In this document: positions 42,096 to 53,213 of the stretch, piece after piece | Numbering within the stretch: position 1 is the first letter of the stretch | Layout of the letters: each line of letters starts with the position of its first letter | Source: Novosphingobium sp. EMRT-2 | Lineage (GTDB): Bacteria > Pseudomonadota > Alphaproteobacteria > Sphingomonadales > Sphingomonadaceae | Direction: 5' to 3' | Assembly: GCF_005145025.1 (NCBI RefSeq) | Contig: NZ_CP039695.1 | Location: 987,501-1,051,500, forward strand | DNA: 64,000 nucleotides | Notes under the pieces: model-generated | Told to the model about the DNA's origin: nothing | The model's database searches: none | What the model saw: the letters and a program-made list of their open reading frames with translations, nothing else | Made by a program: the position numbers and the translations under genes

Positions 42096-42914
42096 ATGAA
42101 TACCCAGCCGATCAGCGCCGATCCGCGCGCCGCCAAAGCCGATGGCGGGAACGATGCCGTGCCCAAAATGCGCGCGCGCGACGTCTCGGTGTTCTATGGC
42201 GACAAGTGCGCGATCGATCAGGTCTCGATCGACATTCCCCAGCGCTATGTCACCGCGTTCATCGGCCCGTCGGGCTGCGGCAAGTCCACCTTCCTACGCG
42301 CGCTCAACCGGATGAACGACACCATCGCCAGCGCGCGCGTGGAAGGCGAGATCCTGCTCGACGGCGAGGACATCTACCGCACCCGGATGAACGTGGTGCA
42401 ACTGCGCGCCCGCGTGGGCATGGTGTTCCAGAAGCCCAACCCGTTTCCCAAATCGATCTACGAGAACATCGCCTATGGCCCGCGCATCCACGGTCTGACC
42501 GGCAGCCGCGCGGAACTGGACGCGATCGTCGAGCAATCGCTCCAGCGCGCCGGCTTGTGGGACGAAGTTAAGGACCGCCTCTCCGAAAGCGGCACCGCGC
42601 TGTCCGGCGGCCAGCAGCAGCGCCTGTGCATTGCCCGCGCGATCGCCGTCGATCCCGAAGTGATCCTGATGGACGAGCCGTGCTCGGCGCTCGACCCCAT
42701 CGCCACCGCCCGCATCGAGGAGCTGATCGACGAACTGCGCGGTCGCTACGCGATCGTGATTGTGACACACTCGATGCAACAGGCCGCCCGCGTATCCCAG
42801 CGCACCGCGTTCTTCCACCTTGGCAGGATCGTGGAGTACGGGAAAACCTCCGACATCTTCACGAACCCGCGTGAGGAACGGACGAAGGACTACATAACCG
42901 GGCGCTACGGATAG
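42096..42914 (+). CDS. pstB: Phosphate ABC transporter ATPase
   Basis: This 272-residue ATPase has Walker [10 protein letters not shown] (57-65), the signature [17 protein letters not shown] and Walker [13 protein letters not shown], plus the switch histidine in [21 protein letters not shown]. These are specific PstB signatures. It drives import through PstCA on the cytoplasmic side. It is followed after four bases by phoU. Confidence 0.97.
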   Translation: MNTQPISADPRAAKADGGNDAVPKMRARDVSVFYGDKCAIDQVSIDIPQRYVTAFIGPSGCGKSTFLRALNRMNDTIASARVEGEILLDGEDIYRTRMNVVQLRARVGMVFQKPNPFPKSIYENIAYGPRIHGLTGSRAELDAIVEQSLQRAGLWDEVKDRLSESGTALSGGQQQRLCIARAIAVDPEVILMDEPCSALDPIATARIEELIDELRGRYAIVIVTHSMQQAARVSQRTAFFHLGRIVEYGKTSDIFTNPREERTKDYITGRYG

Positions 42915-42918
42915 GACG

Positions 42919-43605
42919 ATGGTGGCAGAACATACCGTCAAGGCATTCGATGAGGACATCACCCGCCTGCGCGGCTTGGTCGCGGAAATGGGCGGCCTGG
43001 CGGAGCTTTCGGTGGGCGAGGCGATGGACGCCCTGGTGCGGGGCGATCAGGAACTCGCCAATACGGTGATCGCCCGCGACAAGCGGATCGACCAGCTTGA
43101 GGCGGAGGTCGACCGACTGTCGATCCGCGTGCTGGCCCTGCGCGCGCCGATGGCCGACGATCTGCGCGAAGTCGTCGCCGCGCTGAAGATCGCCGGCGTG
43201 ATCGAGCGCATCGGCGATTATGCCAAGAACATTGCCAAGCGCGTCGGCCATATCGAGGGCCGCAAGCGCTTCGAGCCGCTCACCCTGCTGCCCGCGATGA
43301 ACGAACTGGCAGCGGAAATGGTGCACGACGTGCTGACCGCCTTCGCCGCGCGCGATCCGGTGGCGGCGGCGGAGATCGTCGCGCGCGATGCCACGGTCGA
43401 TGCCTTCTATGACAGCGTGTTCCGCAATTTCGTGTCGTTCATGGTCGAAAATCCTGCCACCATCACCAGCGTGGCGCAGCTGCTGTTCGTGGCCCGCAAC
43501 ATCGAACGGATCGGCGACCATGCCACCAATATCGCCGAGATGGTCCACTACGCCGCCACCGGCGCCTACCTGCCCGAACGCGAGGATGTGATTCCGCCTG
43601 CCTGA
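42919..43605 (+). CDS. phoU: Phosphate-signalling protein PhoU
   Basis: The 228-residue cytoplasmic all-helical protein has two PhoU repeats (about residues 15-110 and 120-215) with the metal-binding motif variants RIGDYAKNIAKR and RIGDHATNIAEM. PhoU links the Pst transporter to PhoR and keeps the regulon off when phosphate is plentiful. It sits between pstB and phoB, with 89 bases before phoB. Confidence 0.95.
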   Translation: MVAEHTVKAFDEDITRLRGLVAEMGGLAELSVGEAMDALVRGDQELANTVIARDKRIDQLEAEVDRLSIRVLALRAPMADDLREVVAALKIAGVIERIGDYAKNIAKRVGHIEGRKRFEPLTLLPAMNELAAEMVHDVLTAFAARDPVAAAEIVARDATVDAFYDSVFRNFVSFMVENPATITSVAQLLFVARNIERIGDHATNIAEMVHYAATGAYLPEREDVIPPA

Positions 43606-43694
43606 CGCAATGCCGTCTGAGGTAATGTGGCCCGACGTAATGACACCGTAACATTAGTCGTGCTTTCGCAACCTGCCTGTCATGGAGGTTCGCC

Positions 43695-44384
43695 GTGTCT
43701 GCCCCGAAACTGCTTCTGGTTGAAGACGATACCGCGCTTGCCGAACTGGTCGAATACCGGTTTCGTGGCGAGGGATACGACGTGCGCACCACCGACGATG
43801 GCGACGAGGCCCTGCTTCTCGCCGCCGAGGATACGCCGGACCTGGTCCTGCTGGACTGGATGATCGGTGGCACCAGCGGAATCGAGGTCTGCCGCCGCCT
43901 GCGCCGCAACAAGAGCACGGCGCATGTGCCGATCATCATGCTCACCGCCCGCAGCGATGAGGACGACCGCGTGCGCGGGCTGGAAACCGGCGCGGACGAC
44001 TATGTCACCAAGCCGTTCTCGCCGCGCGAACTGATTGCCCGCGTGGGCGCCGTGCTGCGTCGCGTGCGCCCGGCACTGGCGGGAGAGACGATCACCGTGG
44101 GCGATCTGTCGCTCGATCCCACCGCCCACCGCGTCACCCGCCGCGGGCAGGCGATCAAGATCGGCCCCACCGAATTCCGCCTGCTGCGCCACTTCATGGA
44201 GCACCCCGGCCGCGTCTTTTCGCGCGGGCAACTGCTCGACGCGGTGTGGGGCAGCGGCAGCGACATCGAACTGCGCACGGTGGACGTTCACATCCGCCGC
44301 CTGCGCCAAGCGATCGCGCTCCCCGGAGCGGCCGACCCGGTGCGCACGGTGCGTTCGGCGGGCTACGCGCTGGAAGGCGCCTGA
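43695..44384 (+). CDS. phoB: Phosphate-regulon response regulator
   Basis: The 229-residue OmpR/PhoB-type regulator has a receiver domain (acidic pair E10/D11, phosphorylation site D54 in LVLLDWM, lysine in VTKPFSP) and a winged-helix DNA-binding domain (about residues 130-225, PTEFRLLRHFMEHPGRVFSR). It binds Pho boxes such as the one before pstS. The start is GTG at 43695, supported by GGAGG six bases upstream. It converges on the DUF1467 gene with six bases between the stop codons. Confidence 0.95.
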   Translation: MSAPKLLLVEDDTALAELVEYRFRGEGYDVRTTDDGDEALLLAAEDTPDLVLLDWMIGGTSGIEVCRRLRRNKSTAHVPIIMLTARSDEDDRVRGLETGADDYVTKPFSPRELIARVGAVLRRVRPALAGETITVGDLSLDPTAHRVTRRGQAIKIGPTEFRLLRHFMEHPGRVFSRGQLLDAVWGSGSDIELRTVDVHIRRLRQAIALPGAADPVRTVRSAGYALEGA

Positions 44385-44390
44385 ACCCCG

Positions 44391-44663
44391 TCAGACACCC
44401 AGTTTGCGGGCGTAGTCGAGATCGTCGATGGTGACCCACTGGTTGACGTAGTTGGCGTAATACAGCCCGAACAGGACCGCCGCCAGGATGGTGGCGCGGA
44501 TCGCGACCTGCTTGGGCCGGAAGTTGCCGGGCGCGCTGTGCGCCTGCCCGTCCACCTTGCCCAGCCCCAGTTCGTCGTGCGTGCGGATGCCGAACGGCAT
44601 CACCAGAAACGCGGCGAACACCCAGAACAGCGAATAGATCGCGACGATCGACGTCCAGCGCAC
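44391..44663 (-). CDS. DUF1467 small membrane protein
   Basis: This 90-residue protein has two predicted helices (IVAIYSLFWVFAAFLVMPFG and ATILAAVLFGLYYANYV) joined by a short loop with RTHDELG. It belongs to DUF1467, a small alphaproteobacterial family of unknown function. It follows rnj by seven bases, as the last gene of the long leftward run from nuoA. Confidence 0.85.
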   Translation of the reverse strand: MRWTSIVAIYSLFWVFAAFLVMPFGIRTHDELGLGKVDGQAHSAPGNFRPKQVAIRATILAAVLFGLYYANYVNQWVTIDDLDYARKLGV

Positions 44664-44670
44664 GGCAGGC

Positions 44671-46323
44671 CTATCCTTCCCGCAGCAGGACCTGGACGAC
44701 CGGCTTCTTGCCGGACCAGCGCTGCGCCGCCCGCCTTACCGCCAGCCGCACCGTTTCGGCAACCGCCAGCCTGTCGCGCTTGCGATCGCCCTTCAGGTCC
44801 TTGACCGCCTGCGCGGCGTCCGCCTGCGCTTCCTGCACGAACTGGTCCATGTCCTCGTCCAGCGGCAGGCCGATGCTGCCGATGTCGACCGACGAGGCCA
44901 GCCGGCCTTCGGGCGTTACCGCCAGCGCCACCGAAACCAGCCCGTTCAGCCCCAGCTTGCGCCGCACCGCCATGGCCTCGCCATCCGCCGGCGCGATGAT
45001 GTCGCCATCCAGCACGAGCCGCCCGGCGCGCACTTCGGTCAGCTTCACCGGGCCATCGGGCGCCAGCCGCAGCAGATCGCCGTTCTTCTGCAAGATCGCC
45101 TTCGGGATGCCCTCGTCCAGCCCCAGCCGGGCCTGCTCCGCCATGTGGCGTATCTCGCCATGCACGGGCACGAGGATCTCCGGCCGCAGCCAGTCATAGA
45201 GCGCGACGAGTTCGGGCCGCCCCGGATGGCCGGAAACGTGGATCATGCTCTGGCGGTCGGTCACGATCCGCACGCCGCGCGCCACCAGCGCGTTCTGGAC
45301 GCGGCCGATGGCCAGTTCGTTGCCCGGTATCTGCCGGCTGGAGAACAGCACGACATCGCCTTCCTCAAGGCGGATCGGGTGCTGTTCGGCGGCGATGCGC
45401 GCCAGCGCGGCGCGCGGCTCGCCCTGCCCGCCGGTTGCCAGCACCATGATCTCGCCGCGCGGCAGGTCCATCGCCCGGTCCATGCTGACCGTTTCGGGGA
45501 AGTCCTCAAGATAGCCCGAAGCCTGCGCCACCGCGATGATCCGGTCCAGCGATCGCCCGGCAACGCAAAGCTGCCGTCCCGTCGCCTGCGCCACTTCCGC
45601 CAGCGTCTGCAGCCGCGCCACGTTGGAGGCGAACGTGGTCACCACCACGCGCCGCCCGCGCTGGCGGCTGACCGTCTCCAGCAGGCCGGCGCGCACCGCG
45701 CCTTCGGAACCGGATGCGGCGGGATTGAACACGTTGGTCGAATCGCAGACCAGCGCCAGCACGCCCTCGTCGCCGATCGCGGTCAGTTCCTCCTCGGTCG
45801 CCGGCGTGCCGACGCGCGGCTCGTCGTCCAGCTTCCAGTCGCCGGTGTGGAACACGCGGCCATAAGGCGTGTCGATCAGCAGCGCGTTGCCTTCGGCGAT
45901 CGAATGCGCCAACGGCACATAGCGAATATCGAACGGCCCCAGCGAGAACGCTCCCTCGTTGGGAATGACATTCAGTTCGATGTCCGCGTCGATGCCCGCC
46001 TCGACCAGCTTTTCGTTGACCAGCCGTGCGGTGAACGGCGTCGCATAGAGCGGCACGCCCAGTTCCTGCGCGAAATAGGGCACCGCGCCGATGTGGTCCT
46101 CGTGCGCGTGGGTCAGCACCACGCCCAGCAGGTTTTCACGCTGCTGCTCGATGAACTCGAGATCGGCGAAAACCAGATCGACGCCGGGATAGTAGGGGTC
46201 GGCGAAGGTCATCCCAAGATCGACCATCAGCCACTTGCCGTCGCACCCGTAGAGGTTGACGTTCATCCCGATCTCGCCCGAACCACCAAGGGCGAGGAAA
46301 AGCAGTTCCTTTCCTGGCTTCAC
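44671..46323 (-). CDS. rnj: Ribonuclease J
   Basis: The 550-residue metallo-beta-lactamase/beta-CASP ribonuclease combines endo- and 5'-exonuclease action in RNA turnover. The catalytic metal motif is THAHEDH (H72, H74, D76, H77). Other motifs include [26 protein letters not shown], the beta-[19 protein letters not shown], and a [17 protein letters not shown] segment. The start overlaps the coaX stop by four bases. The length is normal for RNase J (about 550). Confidence 0.96.
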   Translation of the reverse strand: MKPGKELLFLALGGSGEIGMNVNLYGCDGKWLMVDLGMTFADPYYPGVDLVFADLEFIEQQRENLLGVVLTHAHEDHIGAVPYFAQELGVPLYATPFTARLVNEKLVEAGIDADIELNVIPNEGAFSLGPFDIRYVPLAHSIAEGNALLIDTPYGRVFHTGDWKLDDEPRVGTPATEEELTAIGDEGVLALVCDSTNVFNPAASGSEGAVRAGLLETVSRQRGRRVVVTTFASNVARLQTLAEVAQATGRQLCVAGRSLDRIIAVAQASGYLEDFPETVSMDRAMDLPRGEIMVLATGGQGEPRAALARIAAEQHPIRLEEGDVVLFSSRQIPGNELAIGRVQNALVARGVRIVTDRQSMIHVSGHPGRPELVALYDWLRPEILVPVHGEIRHMAEQARLGLDEGIPKAILQKNGDLLRLAPDGPVKLTEVRAGRLVLDGDIIAPADGEAMAVRRKLGLNGLVSVALAVTPEGRLASSVDIGSIGLPLDEDMDQFVQEAQADAAQAVKDLKGDRKRDRLAVAETVRLAVRRAAQRWSGKKPVVQVLLREG

Positions 46324-47099
46324 GAGGGAGCGCGCTCCGCAAGGATCGCCAGGCCATCGAGCGTCAGGTCGGTATCCACATGGTCAAAGATCGTGGTGTG
46401 ATCACCGAACAGCACGGCGAGGCCGCCCGTTGCGATGACCTTGGCCGGCCGGCCCACTTCCGCCCGCATCCGGGCAATCAGCCCTTCCATCAGCGAAACG
46501 TAGCCCCAGAACACGCCGATCTGCATCTGGTCCTCGGTATTGCGGCCGATCACGCTGTTGGTGCGGCTGGGCGGCGCGATGGCGATGCGCGGCAGCTTGG
46601 CAGCGGCATTGACCAGCGCTTCCAGCGAAAGGTTGATGCCCGGCGCGATGATCCCGCCCTTATAGGCACCGTTGAAATCCACCACGTCGAACGTGGTCGC
46701 GGTGCCGAAATCGACCACGATCAGGTCGCCCGGATAATTGGCGTGCGCGGCGATCGCGTTCACGGCACGGTCAGCCCCCAGCGAGCGCGGCTCGTCCACA
46801 TCGATGTCGATGCCCCATTCGATCGGCGGTTGCCCGGCGATCAGCGCATCGCGATGGAAGTATTTCTGCGCCAGCACCTGCAGGTTGTGCAGCGCGCGCG
46901 GAACGACCGTGGAAACGATGATCTGATCGACGTCATCGGCCGCGAAGCCCTGCAGCTGCATCAGTTGGAGCAGCCAGACCGCGTATTCGTCCGCCGTCCG
47001 GCGCGGGTCGGTCGCCACGCGCCAGCGGGATTTGATCGTCCGTCCGGCATAGAGGGCAAAGACAACGTTGGTGTTGCCTACATCAATCGCGAGCAGCAT
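46320..47099 (-). CDS. coaX: Type III pantothenate kinase
   Basis: This 259-residue enzyme is of the ASKHA (acetate/sugar kinase, Hsc70, actin) fold and phosphorylates pantothenate, the first step of coenzyme A synthesis. Motifs are the P-loop-like [45 protein letters not shown] and [12 protein letters not shown]. The ATG at 47099 has GTGGGA upstream and lies within the last 17 bases of birA. It is encoded between birA and rnj, an order common in alphaproteobacteria. Confidence 0.95.
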   Translation of the reverse strand: MLLAIDVGNTNVVFALYAGRTIKSRWRVATDPRRTADEYAVWLLQLMQLQGFAADDVDQIIVSTVVPRALHNLQVLAQKYFHRDALIAGQPPIEWGIDIDVDEPRSLGADRAVNAIAAHANYPGDLIVVDFGTATTFDVVDFNGAYKGGIIAPGINLSLEALVNAAAKLPRIAIAPPSRTNSVIGRNTEDQMQIGVFWGYVSLMEGLIARMRAEVGRPAKVIATGGLAVLFGDHTTIFDHVDTDLTLDGLAILAERAPS

Positions 47100-47814
47100 C
47101 CGTTCCCACCATTTCAATATCGCCCGCGTGGATGGCACGGGTGGAGCCGTCCGCCAAGCGCAGAAGCGCCACGCCGTCCTCGTCGATGCCGCCGAATGCC
47201 CCCATGATCTCGCCCTGATCGCGATCCTTGACGGTGACCAGCGTTCCCACGGGATGCGCGCGCACCAGCCATTCGCCCCGCAGCAGCGGCCATTCGCCCC
47301 GGTGCCAGCGCAACAATGCATCGGCCCAGGCTGCCGCCAGCCGTTCCGCGAACGCATCCCGCGCCACGGGAAAGCCCAGTTCGGCAAGGCAGGCGGTGGC
47401 ACGGCCCGGCACCTCGGGCGCCTGCGCCAGATTGACGCCGATCCCCACCACCACCGTTTCGCGCTGCCGTTCGAGCAGGATGCCCACCAGCTTGGCATGG
47501 CTGACGAGCACATCGTTCGGCCACTTGAGCCGCAGATCGGCGATCGCGGGCGCACAGGCCTTCACCGCATCGAACACGGCGACCCCGGCCACCAGCGCCA
47601 GCGTCTGAGCGGGTGGATCACCCGCGCGCAACTGCACCGCGGTCGATCCCATGAAATTGCCGGCGCCATCGGACCACACGCGCCCGGCGCGCCCGCGCCC
47701 GGCGCTTTGCCGGTCGGCCACCAGCCAGTGCCCTTCCGGCACAGCTTCCCCCTCCCTTACCCGCGCCAGCAGCGCGGCGTTGGTGGAGGGGATTTCAGCG
47801 ACGGTTTCGATCAA
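47083..47814 (-). CDS. birA: Biotin--[acetyl-CoA-carboxylase] ligase
   Basis: The 243-residue enzyme activates biotin as biotinyl-AMP and attaches it to biotin carboxyl carrier protein. Motifs include [23 protein letters not shown] (biotinyl-AMP loop) and [20 protein letters not shown], followed by [10 protein letters not shown]. It lacks the N-terminal DNA-binding domain of E. coli BirA and so is not expected to repress transcription. It is 21 bases downstream of nuoN. Confidence 0.94.
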   Translation of the reverse strand: MIETVAEIPSTNAALLARVREGEAVPEGHWLVADRQSAGRGRAGRVWSDGAGNFMGSTAVQLRAGDPPAQTLALVAGVAVFDAVKACAPAIADLRLKWPNDVLVSHAKLVGILLERQRETVVVGIGVNLAQAPEVPGRATACLAELGFPVARDAFAERLAAAWADALLRWHRGEWPLLRGEWLVRAHPVGTLVTVKDRDQGEIMGAFGGIDEDGVALLRLADGSTRAIHAGDIEMVGTDAARD

Positions 47815-47835
47815 GGCCGGACAGCCTTCGCGCGG

Positions 47836-49299
47836 TCAGGCGACGTGGAACAGCGCCGTGGCGGCGTTGTCGGCCAGCGTCCCGATCCACTTGGTCAGCA
47901 GATAGCCCAGCGGCGAGATGAACAGCGCCGACGCTGCCAGCAGCACGCCATGCGCCAGATCGATCTCGCCCTTCACGCGGTCCGCCGCCTCGTCGAAGTA
48001 CATGACCTTGACGACCTTGAGGTAGTAGAACGCGCCGATCACGCTGGCCGCGATACCGATCGCCGCGAGGGCCACGAGATTGGCCTGCACGGCCGCCTGG
48101 AACACCACGAACTTGCCCCAAAAGCCGAACAGCGGCGGAATGCCGGCAAGGCTGAACATCACCGCCGCCAGCGCCAGCGCCAGCATCGGGCGGGTCTTGG
48201 ACAGGCCGGCGAGGTCGGAAATCGCTTCCACCGCATCGCCGTTTTCGTCGCGTAGCAACAGGATGGCGACGAAGCCCGCGATCGACATCGCGACATAGAT
48301 CGCGAGATAGACCAGCATGGCGGACGCGCCCCTGGGCGTCGCCGCCGCAAGACCGATCAGCATGAAGCCGACATTGTTGATCGAGGAATAGGCCATCAGG
48401 CGCTTGATGTTCGCCTGCCCGATCGCGCCCAGCGCGCCGATCACGATCGACAACAGCGACGCGAAGATCACGATCTGCTGCCACGCCCCCGGCTGCGAGC
48501 CGAACGCTTCCAGGCTGACGCGCATCAGCAGCGCCAGCGCCGCCGCCTTGGGCGCGGTGGCGAAGAACGTCGTTACCGGCGTCGGCGCGCCTTCATAGAC
48601 GTCCGGCGTCCACATGTGGAACGGCGCGGCGCTGATCTTGAAGGCAAGGCCCGCCAGCACGAACACGATGCCGAAGGTGGCGCCGGTCGACAGCGAACCC
48701 GACAGAGCGAGGTGGATGCCTTCGAAGCTGGTCGTGCCGGTGAACCCGTAAGTGAGGCTCATGCCGAACAGCAGGATGCCGCTGGCGAGCGAGCCGAGCA
48801 CGAAATACTTCAGACCCGATTCCGCCGAACGATCGTCGGTGCGCAGGAACGCCGCTAGAACGTAAGAGGCAAGGCTGTTGAGTTCGAGACCGATGTAGAG
48901 CGTCAGCAGGTCGCCCGCGGAAACCATCATGCCCATGCCCAGCGCCGCGAACAGCACCAGCAGCGGGAATTCCGCCCGCATCGCGCGAACGCGGTCGAAG
49001 TACGCGGGCGCGACGATCAGTGTCACACCGGCGCCGGCATAGACCAGCAGCTTGGCGAAGGCCGAGAAGGCGTCCGCCTTGTACTGCCCGCCGAAGGCTT
49101 CGACGTCCGGCCCCATCGCGCCACCGCACAGCGCGGGAGCGACCAGGATCGCGCAGACCGTGAGCGCGGCGACCGACAGGATCGAGATCGTCCGTGCCGC
49201 CTTGTCGCCACCCCAGGCGGCGACCAGCAGGAGAAGCAGGCCGGAAATGCTGAGCACTTCTTCCGGCGCCACGATCAGAAGGGAGCGAACGAGTTCCAT
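47836..49299 (-). CDS. nuoN: NADH-quinone oxidoreductase subunit N
   Basis: This 487-residue antiporter-like membrane subunit of complex I has about 14 helices. Proton-channel residues sit in GLELNSLASYVLAAF (glutamate in helix 5), LAFKISAAPFHMWTPDVYEG (lysine) and NIKRLMAYSSINNVGFMLIG. It shares one base with the end of nuoM. It is the last nuo gene, followed by birA. Confidence 0.96.
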   Translation of the reverse strand: MELVRSLLIVAPEEVLSISGLLLLLVAAWGGDKAARTISILSVAALTVCAILVAPALCGGAMGPDVEAFGGQYKADAFSAFAKLLVYAGAGVTLIVAPAYFDRVRAMRAEFPLLVLFAALGMGMMVSAGDLLTLYIGLELNSLASYVLAAFLRTDDRSAESGLKYFVLGSLASGILLFGMSLTYGFTGTTSFEGIHLALSGSLSTGATFGIVFVLAGLAFKISAAPFHMWTPDVYEGAPTPVTTFFATAPKAAALALLMRVSLEAFGSQPGAWQQIVIFASLLSIVIGALGAIGQANIKRLMAYSSINNVGFMLIGLAAATPRGASAMLVYLAIYVAMSIAGFVAILLLRDENGDAVEAISDLAGLSKTRPMLALALAAVMFSLAGIPPLFGFWGKFVVFQAAVQANLVALAAIGIAASVIGAFYYLKVVKVMYFDEAADRVKGEIDLAHGVLLAASALFISPLGYLLTKWIGTLADNAATALFHVA

Positions 49300-50834
49300 C
49301 AGTGCGCCTCCCCTTCGTGCGCTTCATGTTCGGCAGCCGGCTTGGGCGCCCCCATCTTCACGTCGGCATCTCCCTTGGGCCGGGCCTGGGCAAGGCGCGC
49401 ATCAAGCGCGGCGATATCCTTCTTCATCGGATCGAGGAACGACTGCGGATAGACGCCCATCCACAGCACCACGGCGGCGAGCGGAACCATCATCGCCCAT
49501 TCGCGCGCGTCGAGATCGGGCATCGCGGCGGCATCGGCGTTCTTCTGTTCGCCAAAGGCCACGCGGCGGTAGAGGTACAGCATGTAGGCTGCGCCCAGGA
49601 TGATGCCCGTGGTGCAGATCAGCGCCACCCAGCTCGACGCCTGGTACACGCCCATCAGCGACAGGAATTCGCCGACGAACCCGCTGGTGCCCGGCAGGCC
49701 GATCGAGGCCATCGTGAACAGCAGGAAGAACAGCGCGTACTTGGGCATGTTGATGGCAAGGCCGCCGTAACGGTCGATCTCGCGGGTGTGCAGGCGGTCA
49801 TAGATCACGCCCACGCACAGGAACAGCGCGCCCGCCACCAGACCGTGGCTGAGCATGACGATCATCGAGCCTTCCAGGCCCTGCTCGTTGAAGGCGAACA
49901 GGCCGATCGTCACGATCGCCATATGCGCGACCGAGGAATAGGCGATCAGCTTCTTCATGTCGTGCTGGACCAGCGCGATCAGCGAGGTGATGACCACCGC
50001 CGCCATCGACAGGCCCCAGATCAGCGGCGCGAACTGCGCCGAGGCCTCCGGGAACATCGGCAGCGAGAAGCGGATGAAGCCGTAGCCGCCCATCTTCAGC
50101 AGCACGCCGGCCAGGATCACCGAGCCGCCTGTCGGCGCTTGCACGTGCGCGTCGGGCAGCCAGGTGTGCACCGGCCACATCGGCATCTTCACCGCGAAGC
50201 TGGCGAAGAAGGCCAGCCACAGCCACGTCTGCGCGTGGACCGGGAAGTTATAGACCATCAGCGTCGGGATGTCGGTCGTGCCCGCCTCGTTCACCATCCA
50301 GAACATCGCGATCAGCATCAGCACCGAGCCGAGCAGCGTGTAGAGGAAGAACTTGTAGCTGGCGTAGATGCGCTCCGCCCCGCCCCAGATGCCGATGATC
50401 AGGTACATCGGGATCAGGCCGGCTTCGAACATGATGTAGAACAGGAACAGGTCCTGCGCCGCGAAAACGCCGATCATCAGCGTTTCCATCAGCATGAACG
50501 CGGCGTAGTATTCGCCCTGTCGCTTGTCGATCGACAGCCAGCTGGCGCCGATGCACACCGGCATCAGGAACACCGTCAGCGCGATCAGCATCAGCGCGAT
50601 GCCATCGATGCCGAGCTTCCATTCGAAGCCCGCGAACAGCGCGGCGTGTTCGGTGAACTGCCACTGCGCGCCGCCGGTATCGAAGTTCGCCCACAGCAGC
50701 ATGCCGAGGACGAAATCGATCAGCGTCCCCACCAGCGCCACGGTGCGCGCCTGTTCGCGATCGACGAGGAGGCAGGCCACCGCCGTTGCGAGCGGCACCA
50801 GCAACATCACCGAAAGGATCGGAAACCCGGTCAT
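49299..50834 (-). CDS. nuoM: NADH-quinone oxidoreductase subunit M
   Basis: The 511-residue antiporter-like membrane subunit has about 14 helices and the family motifs [16 protein letters not shown] (key glutamate), [20 protein letters not shown] (key lysine) and [18 protein letters not shown]. The C-terminal tail after the last helix is long and rich in lysine, alanine, histidine and glutamate. Start and stop overlap nuoL (ATGA) and nuoN (one base). Confidence 0.97.
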   Translation of the reverse strand: MTGFPILSVMLLVPLATAVACLLVDREQARTVALVGTLIDFVLGMLLWANFDTGGAQWQFTEHAALFAGFEWKLGIDGIALMLIALTVFLMPVCIGASWLSIDKRQGEYYAAFMLMETLMIGVFAAQDLFLFYIMFEAGLIPMYLIIGIWGGAERIYASYKFFLYTLLGSVLMLIAMFWMVNEAGTTDIPTLMVYNFPVHAQTWLWLAFFASFAVKMPMWPVHTWLPDAHVQAPTGGSVILAGVLLKMGGYGFIRFSLPMFPEASAQFAPLIWGLSMAAVVITSLIALVQHDMKKLIAYSSVAHMAIVTIGLFAFNEQGLEGSMIVMLSHGLVAGALFLCVGVIYDRLHTREIDRYGGLAINMPKYALFFLLFTMASIGLPGTSGFVGEFLSLMGVYQASSWVALICTTGIILGAAYMLYLYRRVAFGEQKNADAAAMPDLDAREWAMMVPLAAVVLWMGVYPQSFLDPMKKDIAALDARLAQARPKGDADVKMGAPKPAAEHEAHEGEAH

Positions 50835-52897
50835 TGTGCGATCACCCAGCTGATTGCGAGCGTCAGGCCGATCAGCATGACCAGCGCATAGCTATAGAGA
50901 TACCCGGACTGCAGCTTCACCGCCGCGCGACTGCCCTTGGCCACCACCCAGGCGGCGCCGTTGGGGCCGAAGCGATCGATGATGCCGATATCGCCCACCT
51001 TCCAGAACACCCGGCCCAGCCACATTGCCGGACGGACGAAGATGAAGTGATAAAGCTCGTCGAAGTACCACTTGTTGAGAAGGAACCGGTAGAGGAAGCC
51101 GAACTGGTCGACGAACGCCGCCGGGAACTTCGTGTTCTTGATATAAGCGTACCAGGCGATCAGCAGGCCGGTCGCCATGACCGTGAACGGCGCCCACTTC
51201 ACCCAGTGCGGCACATGGTGCATCGCGTGGATCAGGTGCTCGCTGAACACGAGGCTGCCTTTCCAGAACTCGCCCGTGCCTTCGCTGACGAAGGCGTGGT
51301 TGAACACCAGCCCCGCGAAGATCGCGCCCATCGACAGGATGGCGAGCGGCGTGAGCATCACCGCCGGGCTTTCATGCGGATGATAGCCGGCCGTGCCATC
51401 GCTATGATGACCATGCCCGTGGTCGTCGTGCGCGTGATGGTCGTGTCCATGGCCTTCGTGGCCGTGATCGTCATGACCGTGGCCATGCGCGTCGTGCACC
51501 GCGTGCTGGATGTGTTCCGACTGTTCCCACCGCGGCTTGCCGAAGAAGGTCAGGAACACCAGCCGCCACGAATAGAAGCTGGTCAGCAGCGCGGCGAAGA
51601 TGCCCATGAAGAAGGCGAAGTGCGAAAGCTCGGTCCCGCGCGCGAACGCGGCTTCGAGGATCGCGTCCTTCGAATAGAAGCCGGCGAAGCCCACGACATC
51701 GACGATGCCGACGCCTGTGATCGCCAGCGTGCCCGCCGTCATCGCCCAGAAGGTGATCGGGATGTGCTTCCGCAGGCCGCCGTAATAGCGCATGTCCTGC
51801 TCGTGGTGCATCGCGTGGATGACCGAGCCCGCGCCCAGGAACAGCAGCGCCTTGAAGAAGGCGTGCGTGAACAGGTGGAACATCGCCGCGCCATAGGCGC
51901 CGACGCCCGCGGCGAAGAACATGTAGCCCAGCTGCGAACAGGTCGAATAGGCGATCACGCGCTTGATGTCGGTCTGCGTCGTGCCGATGGTCGCCGCGAA
52001 GAAGCAGGTCGCCGCGCCGATGAAGGTCACGAAGCCCAGCGCCGTCGGGCTGGTTTCGAACATCGGCGAAAGGCGGCAGACCATGAACACGCCAGCGGTG
52101 ACCATCGTCGCGGCGTGGATCAGCGCCGAAACCGGGGTCGGGCCTTCCATCGCGTCCGGCAGCCAGGTGTGCAGGCCCAGCTGCGCCGACTTGCCCATGG
52201 CGCCGATGAACAGCAGCAGGCACAGCACCGTCATCGTATCGAAGCGGTGGCCCAGGAAGCCGATGGTCGATCCGGCCATGCCCGGCGCGGCTTCGAGGAT
52301 CGCGGGAATGGAAACCGTGCCGAACACCAGGAAGGTGCCGAAGATGCCCATCATGAAGCCAAGATCGCCCACGCGGTTGACCACGAAGGCCTTCATCGCG
52401 GCGGCGTTGGCGCTGGGCTTGCGGAACCAGAAACCGATCAGGAGGTACGAGGCAAGGCCCACGCCTTCCCAGCCGAAGAACATCTGTACCAGGTTGTCGG
52501 CGGTCACCAGCATCAGCATCGCGAAGGTGAACAGCGACAGGTACGCGAAGAAGCGCGGCTGGTCGGGCTCGTCGCTCATGTACCCCCACGAATAGAGGTG
52601 CACGAGTGCGGAGACGCTGGTGATGACCACCAGCATGACCGCCGTCAGCGTATCGACGCGCAGCGCCCAGGCGAAATCGAGATTGCCCGAGGTCACCCAG
52701 TGCAGCACCGGCGAGACATGCGCTTCGGCATGGCCCGACAGGAACGACAGGAAGATCGGCCACGACAGCGCGCACGAGAGGAACAGCGCGCCGGTCGTCA
52801 CCACCTTGGCGGGAACATTGCCAAGCTGCTTGTTGCCCAGCCCGGCGATGATCGCCGCCAGCAGCGGCAGGAAGACGATGATATGGATGGCAGACAT
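50831..52897 (-). CDS. nuoL: NADH-quinone oxidoreductase subunit L
   Basis: This is the 688-residue distal proton-pumping subunit of complex I, with about 16 helices and the long lateral helix. Family motifs are [37 protein letters not shown] and [15 protein letters not shown]. Between helices near residue 450 and 515 lies a loop (465-508) with 18 histidines, mostly as HG, HD and HGH repeats, which could bind metal ions. nuoK ends 10 bases upstream, and nuoM starts within its stop codon. Confidence 0.97.
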   Translation of the reverse strand: MSAIHIIVFLPLLAAIIAGLGNKQLGNVPAKVVTTGALFLSCALSWPIFLSFLSGHAEAHVSPVLHWVTSGNLDFAWALRVDTLTAVMLVVITSVSALVHLYSWGYMSDEPDQPRFFAYLSLFTFAMLMLVTADNLVQMFFGWEGVGLASYLLIGFWFRKPSANAAAMKAFVVNRVGDLGFMMGIFGTFLVFGTVSIPAILEAAPGMAGSTIGFLGHRFDTMTVLCLLLFIGAMGKSAQLGLHTWLPDAMEGPTPVSALIHAATMVTAGVFMVCRLSPMFETSPTALGFVTFIGAATCFFAATIGTTQTDIKRVIAYSTCSQLGYMFFAAGVGAYGAAMFHLFTHAFFKALLFLGAGSVIHAMHHEQDMRYYGGLRKHIPITFWAMTAGTLAITGVGIVDVVGFAGFYSKDAILEAAFARGTELSHFAFFMGIFAALLTSFYSWRLVFLTFFGKPRWEQSEHIQHAVHDAHGHGHDDHGHEGHGHDHHAHDDHGHGHHSDGTAGYHPHESPAVMLTPLAILSMGAIFAGLVFNHAFVSEGTGEFWKGSLVFSEHLIHAMHHVPHWVKWAPFTVMATGLLIAWYAYIKNTKFPAAFVDQFGFLYRFLLNKWYFDELYHFIFVRPAMWLGRVFWKVGDIGIIDRFGPNGAAWVVAKGSRAAVKLQSGYLYSYALVMLIGLTLAISWVIAQ
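51374..51505 (-). other. Histidine-rich low-complexity insert in NuoL
   Basis: Codons 465-508 of nuoL encode 18 histidines in 44 residues, mixed with glycine, aspartate and alanine. On the + strand the DNA is a degenerate run of GTG/CGTG units. It lies in a loop between transmembrane helices, outside the conserved core. Confidence 0.85.
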
Positions 52898-52907
52898 GGT
52901 CGCGTAC

Positions 52908-53213
52908 TCAGCCCTTCATCCGGTTGACGTCGTCGACGGCAATGGTGCCGCGGCCACGGAAGTAGATGACCAGGATCGCAAGGCCGATCGCCGCCTCACC
53001 CGCCGCCACGGTCAACACGAACATCGCGAAGACCTGACCGACAAGGTCGTGCAGGAAGGCGCTGAAGGCGACCAGGTTAAGGTTCACCGACAGCAGGATC
53101 AGCTCGATCGCCATCAGGATGATGATGACGTTCTTGCGATTGAGGAAGATGCCGAGCACGCCGAGCACGAACATGATCGAGCTGACGACGACATAGTGTT
53201 CGATGCCGATCAT
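52908..53213 (-). CDS. nuoK: NADH-quinone oxidoreductase subunit K
   Basis: This 101-residue membrane subunit has three helices. It carries the two conserved buried glutamates, in [19 protein letters not shown] and [17 protein letters not shown]. It belongs to the proton-transfer part of complex I. The start shares one base with the nuoJ stop (TAATG). Confidence 0.97.
   Translation of the reverse strand: MIGIEHYVVVSSIMFVLGVLGIFLNRKNVIIILMAIELILLSVNLNLVAFSAFLHDLVGQVFAMFVLTVAAGEAAIGLAILVIYFRGRGTIAVDDVNRMKG

Noticed and set aside
43606..43694. Pho box before phoB
   Set aside because: A single CTGTCAT lies at 43677-43683, but no partner half-site is found 11 bases away and it abuts the ribosome-binding site.
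51374..51505. Tandem DNA repeat or CRISPR-like array
   Set aside because: The repetition comes from histidine, glycine and aspartate codons inside nuoL; units are degenerate and have no spacers.
50786..52927. Rightward open frame of 713 codons opposite nuoL
   Set aside because: It is a shadow of nuoL; the histidine- and glutamine-rich translation reflects reversed codons.
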